DNA of 64,000 nt, from contig NZ_CP133671.1 in assembly GCF_031326345.1 (NCBI RefSeq), forward strand, positions 3,906,001-3,970,000, in the 5' to 3' direction. The DNA comes from Aureispira sp. CCB-E (lineage in GTDB: Bacteria > Bacteroidota > Bacteroidia > Chitinophagales > Saprospiraceae). Positions 9,553 to 17,894 of the stretch are shown piece by piece; the first letter of the stretch is position 1; every line of letters begins with the position of its first letter. The notes beneath the pieces are model-generated. The model was not told where the DNA came from. It searched no databases and saw only the letters and a list, made by a program, of their open reading frames with translations. A program made the position numbers and the translations under genes.

Positions 9553-10275
9553 TTATTTCCACGCATTTAATGTCCAGTCATATTCATAAAAATCCAATGA
9601 ATAATCGTGAGGGATTTTGGTGCTGCGATGTGCATTGATAAATTCGGGAATTGAAGGGAAAAAATCATCTTTATACCATTTAAAAATAGGAGATAATTTT
9701 ACCATATTGTTTTCTTTTTCTAAGTACAAAAAAGAAGGGTCGTCTAATGCCAATTGGCATTGGCGATTGATTTGATTGTTGACATCTCCAGGAGTATATG
9801 CAAATGATGGGATAGGAGGGCAACCTTTGGCAGCACAAACCAAGACAAAATGAAGCCTAGGGTCTTTATATTCCTTAAATATGATTTTATACTCTAAATG
9901 ATCCAATGTCATCATCTCTTTGCCTACTTTATGTTTATCTTTTTTAAAGAATTTGTTCGTGTCCGCAACTTTTTCTATCGGATAAGTTTCCAACACAGCA
10001 TTTATAACCAATAGATTGTAGCAATTAATTAAGTAAGCTTTGCGTCTATAAACGTCAACAGAGTTAACGGGAGTCTCGCCAATAAAATCAACGAGAAGTG
10101 CTAAGTCGGAGCGATCTTGTTTTAGATCGGCATATTTGATATTGCCTTCTATGGCATATGCCTTAAAAAAGTCATCCGCTTTGATAAAAAATTCAGCAGC
10201 ATCTTTGATGGGAGTAGCTGCAAAAAGGTGCGTATAGATTGCCGTTAATAAGACAGATAATAGGAGCTTTTTCAT
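9553..10275 (-). CDS. DUF547 domain secreted protein
   Basis: The 240-residue protein has a cleavable signal peptide (MKKLLLSVLLTAIY, ending LFAA). DUF547 motifs are visible: AYLINCYNLLVINAVLETYP around residues 105-125, TLDHLEYKIIF and the cysteine-containing LVCAAKGCPPIPSFAY. The family is widespread in Bacteroidota and is structurally likened to thiol or transglutaminase folds, but has no assigned reaction. It is first in a two-gene unit with the DUF4846 lipoprotein. Start codon and length are normal for the family. Confidence 0.8.
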   Translation of the reverse strand: MKKLLLSVLLTAIYTHLFAATPIKDAAEFFIKADDFFKAYAIEGNIKYADLKQDRSDLALLVDFIGETPVNSVDVYRRKAYLINCYNLLVINAVLETYPIEKVADTNKFFKKDKHKVGKEMMTLDHLEYKIIFKEYKDPRLHFVLVCAAKGCPPIPSFAYTPGDVNNQINRQCQLALDDPSFLYLEKENNMVKLSPIFKWYKDDFFPSIPEFINAHRSTKIPHDYSLDFYEYDWTLNAWK

Positions 10276-10443
10276 GATACAATAATTTTTTTAGTTTAGG
10301 TCCATAATTTATATCGGGGGCTTTTTTATCTAATGCTATTGATTCAATTTGCATTGATATTAATTGAATGTTACAAATGGTTCAAAAATCTTACCTCTTT
10401 TGGTTAAAGTTAAAAAAAAGGTAAATATTTGGAAATTAAATCT

Positions 10444-11238
10444 TTAATTTTGTTTTTCAGATGTTTTTATGATGAAATTTTGACTGACAGGAGCCGCAAT
10501 TTGTTTCCCAGAAGCATCTAACAATTCTAACTTAACTTCATAAGTTCCTATGTCAAGTCCCTCCAAAAGGTATGCTTGCCAATTGTTGACATAGAATGAC
10601 TTATGGTTGTTGATCGTTATTTTTACTTGATTACCTCCTTCCTCAATAGTTGTGCCGACCAAAACAAAATCCAATAAAATTTTATCTCCTTTTTGGTAAG
10701 TACCCATTGGTGCATTATAAACAATATTTGCATTCAAAAGGTTTTTACTGAGATAAAGTTCCCCTTTTCTTATGCCTATCTCCTTCGCCATGATTGCTTT
10801 AGGTGTTTTAATAGATTCGTAAAACGATCGAGCGATAAAAGCAGTTAATCTATACTTGCCATCGGGGAGAGGAAAGTCAAATATATTATTGTTGGTAATG
10901 TGATGTTGTTGATTGTCAATACAAATATGTAAATGATTTCCTTTGTTAGTTTTGGGATATGATTTGGGGCGACTTATTGTTAGGGGAGTCATCCCTCCCA
11001 AACGAAGGTTTACAGGACGGAACATCATCTGATTTTGAGTGTAGGTATAATTTTGCAATACGACATCATCATACAAAATAGATGAATCTAGGGGAGGGCA
11101 AGGCACTAATTGGATTGATTGAAGATCGGTAAGGGGATCTTCTGTTTGTGTATTGGAGGTGCAAGAACTAAAAATGCTACTTCCGAAAAGGATAACGCTA
11201 AAAAAGTATAAAAATTGCCTAGAATTAGTGTTGAACAT
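10444..11238 (-). CDS. Hypothetical lipoprotein
   Basis: I do not recognise the family of this 264-residue protein. The N-terminus has a hydrophobic stretch followed by the lipobox IFSSC at about residues 22-26, so it is very likely a lipoprotein. The body is predicted to be beta-rich, with segments such as PLPDGKYRLTAFIARSF and GLDIGTYEVKLELLDASG that look like immunoglobulin-like or carbohydrate-binding-like sandwich domains. There are no cysteines after the lipidated one. It stands alone, 168 bp upstream of the DUF547 gene on the same strand, and may or may not share its transcript. Confidence 0.7.
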   Translation of the reverse strand: MFNTNSRQFLYFFSVILFGSSIFSSCTSNTQTEDPLTDLQSIQLVPCPPLDSSILYDDVVLQNYTYTQNQMMFRPVNLRLGGMTPLTISRPKSYPKTNKGNHLHICIDNQQHHITNNNIFDFPLPDGKYRLTAFIARSFYESIKTPKAIMAKEIGIRKGELYLSKNLLNANIVYNAPMGTYQKGDKILLDFVLVGTTIEEGGNQVKITINNHKSFYVNNWQAYLLEGLDIGTYEVKLELLDASGKQIAAPVSQNFIIKTSEKQN

Positions 11239-11717
11239 ATTGGTAAATATTGAAAAATATGAGAAGTTTTGTTGTTTTGTGACTAGGATTTTTTATTTTT
11301 ATTAACAATACTAGAAAAAAACTTTAACATTTGTAAAACAATTATCGTGTGTGCAAATGTATAAGCTACAATCCTTTATTCCAAGAAGAATAAAGTATAT
11401 AACAGGGTAAAGGGAATTAATTGCAATGAAATAGGGAAAATATTTTGAAAAAGCATACATTAGCGCTTAATAAAATGTTAAGGTTCTTTTAACAAAGGAA
11501 ATCTATAGGAAGTACTTTTTGATGTGACAAAATGTAGTTTTGGAAAGCAGAAATACGAGAAATAAAGGTTTTTTTGTTAAAAGTTCTAAACTAAAATGTA
11601 AGTTTACTTACTTTCTGTAAATAAAAACTGTATATTTACCCAAAGTTATTTATAGCGGTATAAATCTTATTATTGAATTAATTTACGGTATTCGTACTTA
11701 AAAACTCCTCTTAGACG
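11239..11717. other. Intergenic region between divergent genes, with a short hairpin
   Basis: This 479-bp AT-rich gap separates the lipoprotein gene from the divergent PorP/SprF gene and must hold both promoters. Near the latter, tatattta at 11631-11638 matches TAnnTTTG in 7 of 8 positions. A perfect 8-bp inverted repeat, ctttattc (11374-11381) and gaataaag (11388-11395), lies mid-region and could be an operator or a small hairpin. No coding potential is seen. Confidence 0.5.
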
Positions 11718-12845
11718 ATGAAAATTTTAACGAGTGTATGCCTGCTTTTTATAGTAGGTTTTTGTACATCCAGTAGCCAAGCTCAAGACGTTCGTTTTAC
11801 GATGTTTGACATGGCTCCACTAGAGCTAAATCCTGCACATACAGGATATTATGCAGGTACTTTTAGAATAGGTGGTATATATAGAACTCAATGGGCAGGA
11901 TTGTCTATTTCTCAAGCTCCATCTATTGATAATACTTCCTCAAGCTTTTCAGGATTCCAAACGCCATCTGCTTATATTGACGTTCCTTTTGCTATTCGTA
12001 ATAAAAAAGGCAAGCCACTTAGAAATTGGGCAGGTGTTGGTATTTCTTTTTATTATGATGCCGTAGGAAACCTTTCTAACTTAGCTGCTAGTTTGTCTTT
12101 GTCTTATCACTTGGGCTTGGGCAAAAAAGGAAATACAATCTTATCTTTTGCTGCCAAAGGTGGTATCTTACAACGTAGACTTTCTGGAGATTTTACATTT
12201 GAAGATCAGTTGGTTAATGGTGGTAATGCTACGACTGACCCATTGGGCATGTCTTTAGGAAATGCTACTAAAACATTGCCTGATTTTTCTGGTGGTTTGA
12301 TGTTGAGCCATAGAGGTAGACGTTTTGGTTTTGAGGCAGGAGTGTCTTTGAATCATTTTACGAATCCTAATTATAGCTTTATGACACCTCAAACAAATGA
12401 GGATGGTGAAGCAAGATTACCAATGACTACTATTTCTAATTTGATTTTTAGAATTGCATTAACTAAAAAAGGTAACTTGTTCTTGAAACCTTTGTTCTTC
12501 TTCCAAAATACAATCAATACAACTGGTCAAGGAGAAGGTTTGAGCGCATTTGAATTCAACGGGCAGTTATTGTTAGGGATTCACTTCAACGATATGCAAG
12601 ATATTACATTATATTTGGGAGGTGGTTACCGTGCTAGTGGTGATGCTGTTGCTCGTATAGGTTTAGATATTAAAGGACTAAAATTTGGTTTTGCATATGA
12701 TATCAATACAGCTGCACAAGGTTTGAACTATCAAGCATTTAGTAATAATAACAGAGGTATGGCATTTGAAGTAGCATTGTCTTATGTTGCTAAAATTTAC
12801 AAAGTACCTGTTATTGATGATATCTTATTCTGTCCTCGTTTTTAA
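11718..12845 (+). CDS. PorP/SprF family type IX secretion membrane protein
   Basis: The 375-residue protein has a signal peptide ending SSQA and the characteristic start of the PorP/SprF family (FDMAPLELNPAHTGYYAG, then YRTQWAGL). The remainder alternates short beta strands typical of an outer-membrane barrel (FAAKGGIL, LGGGYRASGDAVARIGLDI) and ends with a terminal Phe. Family members partner with OmpA/PD40 proteins and gliding or T9SS components at the outer membrane. The next gene, about 110 bp downstream, is exactly such an OmpA/PD40 protein. A strong hairpin between them suggests partial termination or separate transcription. Confidence 0.9.
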   Translation: MKILTSVCLLFIVGFCTSSSQAQDVRFTMFDMAPLELNPAHTGYYAGTFRIGGIYRTQWAGLSISQAPSIDNTSSSFSGFQTPSAYIDVPFAIRNKKGKPLRNWAGVGISFYYDAVGNLSNLAASLSLSYHLGLGKKGNTILSFAAKGGILQRRLSGDFTFEDQLVNGGNATTDPLGMSLGNATKTLPDFSGGLMLSHRGRRFGFEAGVSLNHFTNPNYSFMTPQTNEDGEARLPMTTISNLIFRIALTKKGNLFLKPLFFFQNTINTTGQGEGLSAFEFNGQLLLGIHFNDMQDITLYLGGGYRASGDAVARIGLDIKGLKFGFAYDINTAAQGLNYQAFSNNNRGMAFEVALSYVAKIYKVPVIDDILFCPRF

Positions 12846-12861
12846 TAATAACTCCAATAAG

Positions 12862-12902
12862 AGATTAGAAATCTACTCTTGAAGATTTCTAATCTTGTTT
12901 TA
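12862..12902 (+). terminator. Hairpin terminator after PorP/SprF gene
   Basis: A perfect 13-bp stem is formed by agattagaaatct (12862-12874) and agatttctaatct (12883-12895) with an 8-nt loop, followed by the T-rich tgttttatt. It lies 17 nt after the stop codon. The OmpA gene starts only 50 bp further on, so it may modulate read-through. Confidence 0.75.
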
Positions 12903-12952
12903 TTATAAAATAGTATAGTAATCCACAACTTAATCTAAACTTATTTCGAATA

Positions 12953-15244
12953 ATGAAACTTAATAATATATTAGTAATTATTGCTTTACTATTTGTTGGT
13001 CAAGCTGCATTTGCTCAACCAACAAATAATAACTTAACCTCCGAAATGAAGGAAAATATCGGAGATGAAGAACGCAATAAAAAGAATACCTACACTGCTT
13101 TAGAATGGTATATACGTGCTTATGAAGCAGATAACAATGATGGTGCTGCTATTTACAAAATAGCTTCCACCAATGAAATGTTGAGAGACTACAAAGCTGC
13201 TGCTGAATGGTACCAAAAATTAGTTGCTCTAAATAAAAAAGATGAATTTCCATTGAGTCGTTATGAGCATGCTGTTGTTATGAAAATGACAGGAGATTAT
13301 GACAACTGTATTCCAGAGTTTGAAGCCTTTATCAAAGAGTATCCATCAGATGCGCCAAAGGCAGATTACTACAAAAAAATGGCTCAAATCCACATCGATG
13401 GTGCTAAATGGGCTAAAAATAACATGGAACCAACAGAGGAATTAATTATTGAAAATGCTGGTCCTAACGTTAACTCTTTGTCTACAGAAGGTGGGGCTTT
13501 CCCATTGGGACGTGATGAAATTATCTATGCTTCTTTGCGTGCAGATACAATTATTGTAAAAGAAGAAGGTGAGGATTATGAGCATGCTAAAATTTATATC
13601 GCTAAATCAGAAGGCGATGGCAAATGGGGAGAAGCAAAAGAATTTAATGCTGATGTTCTTCAAAAAGAAGGATTGCATGTTGTTGAACCAGCTTTTAACG
13701 ATGATCAAACTAAGTTTTATTTTGTACGTGCTGAGTTGATTGGTAATCAATTGGAAAACAGCCGTATCTATGTAGCTGATTATGCAGATGGTACTGTTAG
13801 CAACCCTAAATTGCTAGATTTTAACTCTAGTTCTTACTCTTGTCAAGATCCTGCTTTTGCAACATGGGATGGAAAAGATTACTTGTTGTTTACTTCTAAC
13901 ATGGAAGGTGGTAAAGGTGGTATGGATATCTGGTATGCTGAGATCAATGAAGATGGTACGACTAAAGAGCCATTAAACTTGGAAGCAGTTAATACAATTG
14001 GAGATGATTTAACACCGTTCTTTGACGAAAGAAACAATACATTGTACTTTAGTTCAGATGGACACCCTGGTTTTGGTGGATGGGATATTTTCCGTACAGA
14101 GCGTGCTGCTGATGGTTCTATGGGAAAAGTTGTTAACATGGGTGCTGGTTTTAATACTTATGTAGATGACTTTAGTTTTACAGTGAACAAAGTAGGAAAA
14201 GATGATTGTTATGCTTATATCTTGTCTAACCGTCCTGGTACTATGTCCATGAAAAGCGAAACTTGTTGTGATGATATTTTCTCTGTAATTATGCCAGAGC
14301 GTTGTGATATTATTATGGATGTTGCGGTAATGGATGAAGCAACAGGAGAGCCAATGATTGGTGCAACTGTTCAGTTGATTGATAAAGAAACTGGTAAAGT
14401 TGTAGATGAGCAAAGTAATACAGAAGGAAACGATTATACGTTTAGCCTTGATATGGGGAAAAAGTATGATATCGTCGCTAAAAAAGATGGCGTAGAGGGT
14501 AGCAAAGAAAGTGTTGATGCGACTAAAGAAGCATTGACTGCTGCAGGTCTAGATATTACTAAACCAATGGAGATTACTAAAGAAGTTAAAATCAAAGAAC
14601 TTGGTTTGATGGTTCAAGCATTTGACAAGAAAACCAATGCTGCTTTAGATGGCGTTACCGTAATTATTTACGAAGCTTCTTCTGGTAAAGAAGTAAAACA
14701 ATTGACAAAAGGAACAGGAAATGAATTTGCTTTCGTTGTGCCAAGAGATAAAGATTACAAAATTTTTGCAAATCGTGAAGGTTATATTGCTGACACAAGA
14801 GTTGTAGCGCAAAAAGATTTGGGAATGGTACAAAAAATGTATTTGACGCCTCCTCCTGTATTCTACAATGTTTATTTCTCTTTCAATAAATCAAATATCC
14901 GTCAAGGTGCTGCTGATACTTTGGATATGGTATTGGCTACTTTAAAAGACAATCCTGAAATGATCGTTGAAGTAAGAGGTCATACAGATGCTTTGGGATC
15001 TGATCAATACAATATCAGCTTGTCTGACAGACGTTCTAATGCGACAATTGCTTACTTGGTTAAAAAAGGAATTGACAAAAACCGTTTGCAACCAAAAGCT
15101 TTAGGTGAACAACAACCTGCTGCTGATAATACTAAAACAGATGGTTCTGATAATCCTGAAGGACGTGCACTTAACCGTCGTGTAGAATTCAAAATTGTGA
15201 ATGGAACATTGGGCATCAACGGAGCCCCTGAAAAAAAAAACTAA
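12953..15244 (+). CDS. OmpA family protein with TPR-like, PD40 and CRD domains (PorE-like)
   Basis: The 763-residue secreted protein starts with a signal peptide ending AFAQ. Residues about 25-150 are helical TPR-like repeats (ALEWYIRAYEADNNDGA). Residues about 160-430 contain PD40 beta-propeller strands (TLYFSSDGHPGFGGWDIF). Two carboxypeptidase-regulatory-like units follow (MDVAVMDEATGEPMIGATVQ), then a C-terminal OmpA peptidoglycan-binding domain with VEVRGHTDALGSDQYNISLS and RALNRRVEF. This order (TPR, PD40, CRD, OmpA) is that of PorE, which tethers the T9SS to peptidoglycan. The gene follows a PorP/SprF gene, as in related loci. The stop codon sits immediately after an A10 run; a frame shift there would add a DUF1573 domain. 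Confidence 0.88.
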   Translation: MKLNNILVIIALLFVGQAAFAQPTNNNLTSEMKENIGDEERNKKNTYTALEWYIRAYEADNNDGAAIYKIASTNEMLRDYKAAAEWYQKLVALNKKDEFPLSRYEHAVVMKMTGDYDNCIPEFEAFIKEYPSDAPKADYYKKMAQIHIDGAKWAKNNMEPTEELIIENAGPNVNSLSTEGGAFPLGRDEIIYASLRADTIIVKEEGEDYEHAKIYIAKSEGDGKWGEAKEFNADVLQKEGLHVVEPAFNDDQTKFYFVRAELIGNQLENSRIYVADYADGTVSNPKLLDFNSSSYSCQDPAFATWDGKDYLLFTSNMEGGKGGMDIWYAEINEDGTTKEPLNLEAVNTIGDDLTPFFDERNNTLYFSSDGHPGFGGWDIFRTERAADGSMGKVVNMGAGFNTYVDDFSFTVNKVGKDDCYAYILSNRPGTMSMKSETCCDDIFSVIMPERCDIIMDVAVMDEATGEPMIGATVQLIDKETGKVVDEQSNTEGNDYTFSLDMGKKYDIVAKKDGVEGSKESVDATKEALTAAGLDITKPMEITKEVKIKELGLMVQAFDKKTNAALDGVTVIIYEASSGKEVKQLTKGTGNEFAFVVPRDKDYKIFANREGYIADTRVVAQKDLGMVQKMYLTPPPVFYNVYFSFNKSNIRQGAADTLDMVLATLKDNPEMIVEVRGHTDALGSDQYNISLSDRRSNATIAYLVKKGIDKNRLQPKALGEQQPAADNTKTDGSDNPEGRALNRRVEFKIVNGTLGINGAPEKKN

Positions 15245-15267
15245 CGGCTAATACAACCGTAGTTAGT
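15231..15267 (+). other. A10-C slippery sequence at the OmpA stop codon
   Basis: Ten adenines (15231-15240) precede c-taa. In the OmpA frame the codons are AAA AAA AAC TAA, so the heptamer A AAA AAC (15235-15241) sits exactly in phase just before the stop. A -1 shift, or one extra A in the transcript, leads into an open frame that encodes a Thr/Ser/Asn/Pro linker and the DUF1573 domain. A small stem, actaac (15240-15245) with gttagt (15262-15267), overlaps the stop codon. A homopolymer sequencing error would look the same. Confidence 0.55.
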
Positions 15268-15315
15268 ACAACGACTTCTCCTTCTAATAATCCTGGAGAT
15301 AAGCCAAGAACTACT

Positions 15316-15627
15316 TTGGCTTTTGACGAACCAGTTATGAAGATCGGACCTGTGAAATTTGGTGATGTAGAAGAATACACTGTTGAATTTACGAATACTG
15401 GAAAAAATGATTTTAAAGTATTTCACTTAGAAGGTGGTTGTATTTGTACAGAGCCAATTGATTGGTCAAGAGGAGCAATCAAACCAGGAGAAAAAGGGTT
15501 TGTGAAATTCAAATTTGATTCTTCACAAGCTAAAGTTGATCCAGCATACTCGTCAAGTTTGAATATCTATGGAAATGTTCCTGATGATATGATTATTTAC
15601 GATATTGAAGCAAACGTTACCAAATAA
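15316..15627 (+). CDS. DUF1573 domain, probably the C-terminus of an OmpA-DUF1573 fusion
   Basis: The frame is open from 15232 to the stop at 15627, but has no ATG before 15337; 15316 is a TTG. The product is one DUF1573 unit: VKFGDVEEYTVEFTNTGKND, then GGCICTEPIDWS, and IKPGEKGFVKFKFDSS. Such domains resemble ASPM-SPD-2-Hydin immunoglobulin folds and normally occur in exported proteins. This frame has no signal peptide and no obvious start, whereas the upstream 25 residues after the A10 run form a secreted-type linker. I infer it is made as an extension of the OmpA protein (total about 891 residues), by slippage or because the reference has a one-base homopolymer error. Independent translation from TTG is less likely. 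Confidence 0.6.
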   Translation: MAFDEPVMKIGPVKFGDVEEYTVEFTNTGKNDFKVFHLEGGCICTEPIDWSRGAIKPGEKGFVKFKFDSSQAKVDPAYSSSLNIYGNVPDDMIIYDIEANVTK

Positions 15628-15643
15628 CGTTGATATACTCTTT

Positions 15644-15683
15644 AAAAAACCATCTTAAATTTATTTAAGATGGTTTTTTTTTG
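15644..15683 (+). terminator. Strong intrinsic terminator after DUF1573
   Basis: The stem aaaaccatcttaaat pairs with atttaagatggtttt across 15645-15678, followed by a run of T. It ends the PorP/OmpA/DUF1573 transcription unit 17 nt after the DUF1573 stop, which supports the view that OmpA and DUF1573 share a transcript. Confidence 0.85.
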
Positions 15684-15870
15684 TTTACATTTATAGCTTC
15701 CTTTTTGTGTTACTCTATATAGAAAATGATTGATTCGGACTAAGAATAAGACTATTTTATCTATCTTGCCTCAACTTGTTAGTTCATTGTATTTAGTTTG
15801 TTTTGATCGCTGATTTAGTGGACTATTAATTCAAGTTATTTGCTAAAAAAATTGGAATATTATAATTAGA

Positions 15871-16533
15871 ATGGACGAAAACGAGAATTATTTAAAAGCA
15901 GGGGTTTATACCAATAGTGATCATCCTACTGTTGTTGCATATGCACAAGAGAAAGTAAGTGGAATAACGAATGCAAAAGATCAAGTCATTGCATTGTATT
16001 ATGCTATTAGAGATGGATTTAAATATTCGCCTTATCACATTGTTTTAAAGCCCTATGCCCTAAAGGCTAGTCATTTGTTAACCAAAGATTATGGTCATTG
16101 CATTGAAAAGTCAAATTTATTTGTGGCGTGTGTGCGTTCGTTAGGAATTCCTAGCCGATTGGCTTATGGCGATGTAAGAAATCATTTAGGAACCGCTAAT
16201 TTAGAGGAGCGCCTAAAAACAGATGTTTTGGTGTTTCATGGATACGCAGAAGTGTTTTTGAATAATAGATGGATCAAAGCTACGCCTGTATTTAATACAG
16301 AATTATGTGACAAATTGGGGGTGGAACCATTAGATTTTGATGGTGAGCAAGATGCTGTTTTTCAAGAGTCAGATAAAGAAGGCAATCCTTTTATGGAGTA
16401 TGTTGCAGATCATGGAGTGTTTGCAGACGTTCCTTTGGAGAAAATTTATTTAAGAATGAAAGCGCATTATCCCCATCTATTTAAAGAAGAAATTCGCAAC
16501 TCTAAATTTATATTTGAATTTGATGAGGCTTAA
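15871..16533 (+). CDS. Transglutaminase-like (transglut_core) cytoplasmic protein
   Basis: The 220-residue protein has a transglutaminase/protease-like core. The nucleophile region is DYGHCIEKSNLFVA with Cys77, then SLGIPSRLAYGDV, and the His region VFHGYAEVFLNNRW with His123. The third residue of the usual Cys-His-Asp triad is not clear: the position after the second strand reads KATPVFN. There is no signal peptide, so a cytoplasmic role is likely. Small proteins of this type are common in Bacteroidota and proteobacteria without known substrates. The gene is monocistronic, 134 bp before xseA. Confidence 0.8.
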   Translation: MDENENYLKAGVYTNSDHPTVVAYAQEKVSGITNAKDQVIALYYAIRDGFKYSPYHIVLKPYALKASHLLTKDYGHCIEKSNLFVACVRSLGIPSRLAYGDVRNHLGTANLEERLKTDVLVFHGYAEVFLNNRWIKATPVFNTELCDKLGVEPLDFDGEQDAVFQESDKEGNPFMEYVADHGVFADVPLEKIYLRMKAHYPHLFKEEIRNSKFIFEFDEA

Positions 16534-16667
16534 ATATCTTATATTTTGTGGCTGTTTTAATCTAATGTTAGTGAGCCTGCGGAGGGAAAGAATATTGGAT
16601 GTTTATTGTTGACAATAGTAAGCCTACTATTTTATTAATCTACTATCTGAATTAAGTCTCTGAGAAT

Positions 16668-17858
16668 ATGCCTAAAGAAATCAATCAACCAACTTTTTCT
16701 CTTTTTGAACTGAATGAGCATCTTAAACGTGTGGTTGCTTTTAATATGCGTGAAACGATCTGGATTAATTGTGAAATTGCAGATGTCGGAACAAGCAAAG
16801 GGAATGTATATATATCTTTAGTAGAACGGGATGATTTTAAAATATCTGCTAGAGCCGAAGGAGTTATATGGGGGCGTTCTTTGGAGAAAATTACTAGAAA
16901 AATTGGAGATTCTTTATGGTCAATTTTGCAAGTAGGTCGACAAGTACTGCTTTGTGTGCAGGTTGAGTTTCATGAGTATTTCGGAATGAAACTATCCATT
17001 AAAGATATTGACCCAACAGTAACCATTGGGCAATTGGAACTTAAACGTCTACAAACACAAAAAAAATTAGAGGCAGAACAGTTTACAGAACTCAATATGC
17101 AAGTTCCTACTAACTTGGTTTGGCAGCGAATTGCTATCATTTCTTCTAGTACTGCTGCGGGACTACAGGATTTTTTACAGCAAATCAAAACAAATCCTCA
17201 TCAATATAAATTCCAATATGAATTGTTTGAGGCTGTTGTGCAGGGGGTGAATGTACCCCAAGAGGTCATGTTGCAAATTGATAAAATAGAAGCTCGGAAA
17301 GATGAATTTGATTGTGTTGTTATTGTTCGAGGTGGTGGTGCTCGTCTAGATTTAATGGGATTTGATGATTACGATTTGTGTGTGGCTTTGGCGACTTGCG
17401 AGTTGCCCATTATAACAGGAATAGGGCATGATATTGATGAAACCTTAGCGGATTTGGTCGCTTATCAAACTTTGAAAACACCAACAGCTGTTGCGGATTA
17501 TTTGATTCATCGAATGCTAAATTTTGAGTCTACTATTGTACAGTCTGCTTTGGATATTAAGCATTTAGCAATACAAAAAATTCAACAAGCCTCTAATAGA
17601 GTAGATTTATTAGAAGCGAAATTAAAACAGGTTGCCGCACAACAGTTAAAAGCCGCACATCAGGAACTAGATGCTATAGAAGAAAAACTTCGTTTGTTAA
17701 ACCCTCAGACGATTTTAGAGAGAGGTTTTTCTATGATAACAGACGAAGAGGGGAGATTAATAAAAAGTATCAATAAACTTGAAAAAGAAAAGATTTATTA
17801 TTTGCATTTGAAAGATGGAAAAGTGCCAATTAAGTTAGATTTGCTAACAACCCTGTAA
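16668..17858 (+). CDS. xseA: Exodeoxyribonuclease VII large subunit
   Basis: The 396-residue protein matches XseA, the catalytic large subunit of exonuclease VII, which degrades single-stranded DNA in both directions into oligonucleotides. It has the N-terminal OB fold (ETIWINCEIADVGTSKGNVY), then the catalytic domain with RIAIISSSTAAGLQDFL, VVIVRGGGARLDLMGFDDY and ITGIGHDIDETLADLVAY, then a coiled coil from about residue 285 and the C-terminal ILERGFSMITDEEGRLI. Length is slightly below the E. coli protein. No xseB-like small-subunit gene is seen beside it. The downstream DUF5682 gene starts 36 bp after the stop, suggesting an operon. Confidence 0.93.
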   Translation: MPKEINQPTFSLFELNEHLKRVVAFNMRETIWINCEIADVGTSKGNVYISLVERDDFKISARAEGVIWGRSLEKITRKIGDSLWSILQVGRQVLLCVQVEFHEYFGMKLSIKDIDPTVTIGQLELKRLQTQKKLEAEQFTELNMQVPTNLVWQRIAIISSSTAAGLQDFLQQIKTNPHQYKFQYELFEAVVQGVNVPQEVMLQIDKIEARKDEFDCVVIVRGGGARLDLMGFDDYDLCVALATCELPIITGIGHDIDETLADLVAYQTLKTPTAVADYLIHRMLNFESTIVQSALDIKHLAIQKIQQASNRVDLLEAKLKQVAAQQLKAAHQELDAIEEKLRLLNPQTILERGFSMITDEEGRLIKSINKLEKEKIYYLHLKDGKVPIKLDLLTTL

Positions 17859-17894
17859 ACATAATATTTTAGCGAACTATTGAGAGATTAAAGA

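Noticed and set aside
14054-14413. Minus-strand open frame of 119 codons inside the OmpA gene
   Set aside because: It is a shadow of the well-supported OmpA/PD40 reading frame, with no signal peptide or domain.
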